This document shows positions 62,402 through 64,000 of a DNA stretch of 64,000 nt, piece by piece. Source of the stretch: Bradyrhizobium yuanmingense (GTDB lineage: Bacteria; Pseudomonadota; Alphaproteobacteria; Rhizobiales; Xanthobacteraceae); the NCBI RefSeq assembly GCF_029167105.1, contig NZ_JARFML010000024.1, forward strand, positions 1-64,000. The letters run 5' to 3'. Under the pieces are notes generated by a model. It was not told the origin of the DNA and ran no database searches. It worked only from the letters and a program-made list of their open reading frames with translations. How positions within the stretch are numbered: the stretch's first letter is position 1; the number at the start of each line of letters is the position of its first letter. Made by a program: the position numbers and the translations under genes.

Positions 62402-64000
62402 CTAGCCGAACAGGCGCATCAGCAGCGCCTTGCCGACCGGGAGCGCCCTGACGCTGCGATAGGCGCGGACATACTCGCCGGCATAGAACGCCCGGATCGC
62501 ATGCACACGCGTGTCCATGCCTTCCTCGAACCGCACCGCGAAGCCATCCGCCGTCCGCCGCACCACGATGGCGGCGATCGCGCGGCCATAGATCCGGCAC
62601 TCGATCGAGCTGCCGGGTGTCGGCGGATCGGGATCGATCAGCCGCGCGCCGGTGATGGAGATGTCGGCGAGGCGCGCCAGATGCGACCTGCCGTCCTGGC
62701 GCAGCAGCACCGGCTCGTTGCGGTGAAAGCGCTCCGCCTTACGCTTGCGCGGTTGCTCGATGCAGACGAAGCAGACCACGGTGAGGATGAACGCGTTGTA
62801 GAGGCTCCAGGCCAGCGCCAGCCCGCCATAGGCGATGCTCTCGCCGCGCAGATTGAGGATGAAGGCGTAGGCGACGGCCGCGAGCGTGATCAGGAGCGCG
62901 CTGCCATAGATCCGCAGCAGCGGCCATTCGACGAACCTGTTGTCGCGGTCGCCGCCTTTCGCGGTGACCTTGAATTTGTGCCCCTGAGGCTTCAGCAGGC
63001 CGGCCGCAACCGCCTTCAGCACTGCCGGTGCGGCGATGAGTTGCGAGACGTCCGTCATCATCGCGAGCGAGCGGCCATGCGACAGCCAGGCCATGGTGAG
63101 ACCGTTCCAGACATAGAACGGCAGAAAGACGCGCAATAATTCGGTGAGATCGGCCCGGACCGCCTTGATGCCGAACAGCAGGAACAGCCAGGGCACCACC
63201 AGGCCCGCCACCCTCGATGTGTAGACCGCGGCCCAGCTCATGAAGGCGTCGATCAGCGAGAGCCGGTCGATGAAGGCAAGCTTTGACGCCCGCGAGAGCG
63301 GTCCGCTGCGGCCGCGGACGATCTGCATCAGGCCGAGGCACCAGCGCGCGCGCTGGGTGATGTATTCCTTCAGGCCTTCGGGCGCGAGCCCGATCGTCAG
63401 CCGCTCGTTGAGATAGATCGTGGTGAAACCGCGTTCCTTCAGGCGCAGCGTGAGGAGATAATCCTCCGTCACGGAGTCGGTCGGGAAACCGCCGATCTGC
63501 ATCAGCCCTTGATAGCGGATGAGTGACGAGGTGCCGCAGCAGAACGCGACGCCCCAGGCGTCCTTGGCCGGCAGCAGGATGTCGAAGAAGAAGCGTTGCT
63601 CGTCGGGCCAGACGTCGGTCGCGGCAAGGTTGGTCTGGATCGGGTCGGGATTGATGAAGTGCTGCGGCGTCTGCACCACGCCGACCGACGCATCGGTCAT
63701 GAGCGATACGGTGCGGGCGAGGAAGTCTGGGCGCGGCACGAAGTCCGCATCGAGGATGGCGACGAATTGCGGCCGCTCCGGCAGTGTCCCGACATGCCGA
63801 AGCGCATGATTGATGTTGCCCGCCTTGGCGTGGCGATTATCGGGCCGCGTCAGATAATGGCAGCCCAGTTCGCCGGCGAGCCGCCGCAGCCAGGGCCGCC
63901 GGCCGTCGTCGAGCACCCAGACGCGATAATTGCCGTACTTCATGCCGGTCGCGCCGATGATCGTGCGCTCGAGGATCGATCGTTCCTCGTTGTAGGTGCA
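62402..64000 (-). CDS. BcsA-like family-2 glycosyltransferase with PilZ domain (partial)
   Basis: The frame runs off the window end, so the N-terminus is missing; the part seen is 532 residues. Motifs of a processive cellulose-synthase-like enzyme are TYNEERSILERTIIGATGMK, VWVLDDGRR, FVAILDADFVPR, SVTEDYLLTLRL and ITQRARWCLGLMQ (QxxRW). Membrane helices follow. A PilZ domain at the C-terminus has RKRKAERFHRNEPV and DISITGARL, the two parts of the cyclic-di-GMP site. It should make a beta-glucan-like polysaccharide when cyclic-di-GMP is bound. The neighbouring bcsB/bcsC genes, if any, lie outside the window. Confidence 0.85.
   Translation of the reverse strand, partial: CTYNEERSILERTIIGATGMKYGNYRVWVLDDGRRPWLRRLAGELGCHYLTRPDNRHAKAGNINHALRHVGTLPERPQFVAILDADFVPRPDFLARTVSLMTDASVGVVQTPQHFINPDPIQTNLAATDVWPDEQRFFFDILLPAKDAWGVAFCCGTSSLIRYQGLMQIGGFPTDSVTEDYLLTLRLKERGFTTIYLNERLTIGLAPEGLKEYITQRARWCLGLMQIVRGRSGPLSRASKLAFIDRLSLIDAFMSWAAVYTSRVAGLVVPWLFLLFGIKAVRADLTELLRVFLPFYVWNGLTMAWLSHGRSLAMMTDVSQLIAAPAVLKAVAAGLLKPQGHKFKVTAKGGDRDNRFVEWPLLRIYGSALLITLAAVAYAFILNLRGESIAYGGLALAWSLYNAFILTVVCFVCIEQPRKRKAERFHRNEPVLLRQDGRSHLARLADISITGARLIDPDPPTPGSSIECRIYGRAIAAIVVRRTADGFAVRFEEGMDTRVHAIRAFYAGEYVRAYRSVRALPVGKALLMRLFG

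Overview
The window looks like a chromosomal segment of a Bradyrhizobium-type alphaproteobacterium. The DNA is uniformly GC-rich with strong third-position G/C bias. The gene families are typical of that group, and the intergenic gaps carry several short palindromic repeat families that I remember from Bradyrhizobium and Rhodopseudomonas genomes. The genus is an inference from these features; no rRNA or tRNA gene is visible to fix it.

Layout. 0-5 kb: a membrane GGDEF-EAL protein; a TetR regulator with an EamA exporter and an unknown membrane protein, tied together by three copies of one operator-like palindrome. 5-8 kb: a divergent NTF2-like gene and TetR gene around a perfect 18-bp palindrome, then a GMC oxidoreductase. 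7.8-10.4 kb: hemC and hemE, convergent. 10.5-15.2 kb: a dCACHE-PAS-GGDEF diguanylate cyclase, slyX, trhO and a gamma-glutamyltransferase. 15.4-19.3 kb: a three-subunit periplasmic molybdenum aldehyde dehydrogenase (PaoABC type). 19.4-28.6 kb: stress and envelope genes (FKBP, CsbD, cupin, two VOC proteins, a FecR/beta-barrel pair, a PMT-type mannosyltransferase, OmpA, small secreted proteins, a YcaQ-like DNA glycosylase). 28.6-32.6 kb: a dehydrogenase and a divergent LacI regulator sharing two near-identical operators, a DUF2809 protein and an MFS transporter. 32.8-37.9 kb: an RND efflux pair followed by its likely TetR regulator. 38-45 kb: a flavin-reductase-like protein, then a beta-oxidation operon fadE-fadA-fadB-yciA in which fadE has a 1-nt frameshift and the thiolase has an internal deletion. 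45-48.5 kb: a small ORF, an NTF2-like protein, a HAD phosphatase, glpR and a VapBC module. 48.5-56.3 kb: a complete glycerol-3-phosphate dehydrogenase plus glycerol ABC uptake operon (glpD-S-T-P-Q-U-V). 56.5-64 kb: an old-yellow enzyme, a DUF1993 protein, a lytic transglycosylase, an unusual AI-2E-transporter/B12-domain-like/GAF fusion, and a BcsA-like glycosyltransferase with a PilZ domain that runs off the window end.

Themes. Cyclic-di-GMP is represented by two GGDEF proteins and one PilZ-containing synthase. Glycerol catabolism is the most complete system: the repressor, an array of operator-like CTTTCG repeats at the glpD promoter, the dehydrogenase and the whole transporter are present, but no glpK lies in the window, and a VapBC module sits between glpR and glpD. 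The two glycerol ABC ATPases have complementary defects, so the transporter should have one canonical and one degenerate ATP site. The most unusual single protein is the 795-residue AI-2E/B12-like/GAF fusion. The clearest anomaly is the doubly broken fadE-fadA pair, where the thiolase deletion leaves one open frame running into fadB.
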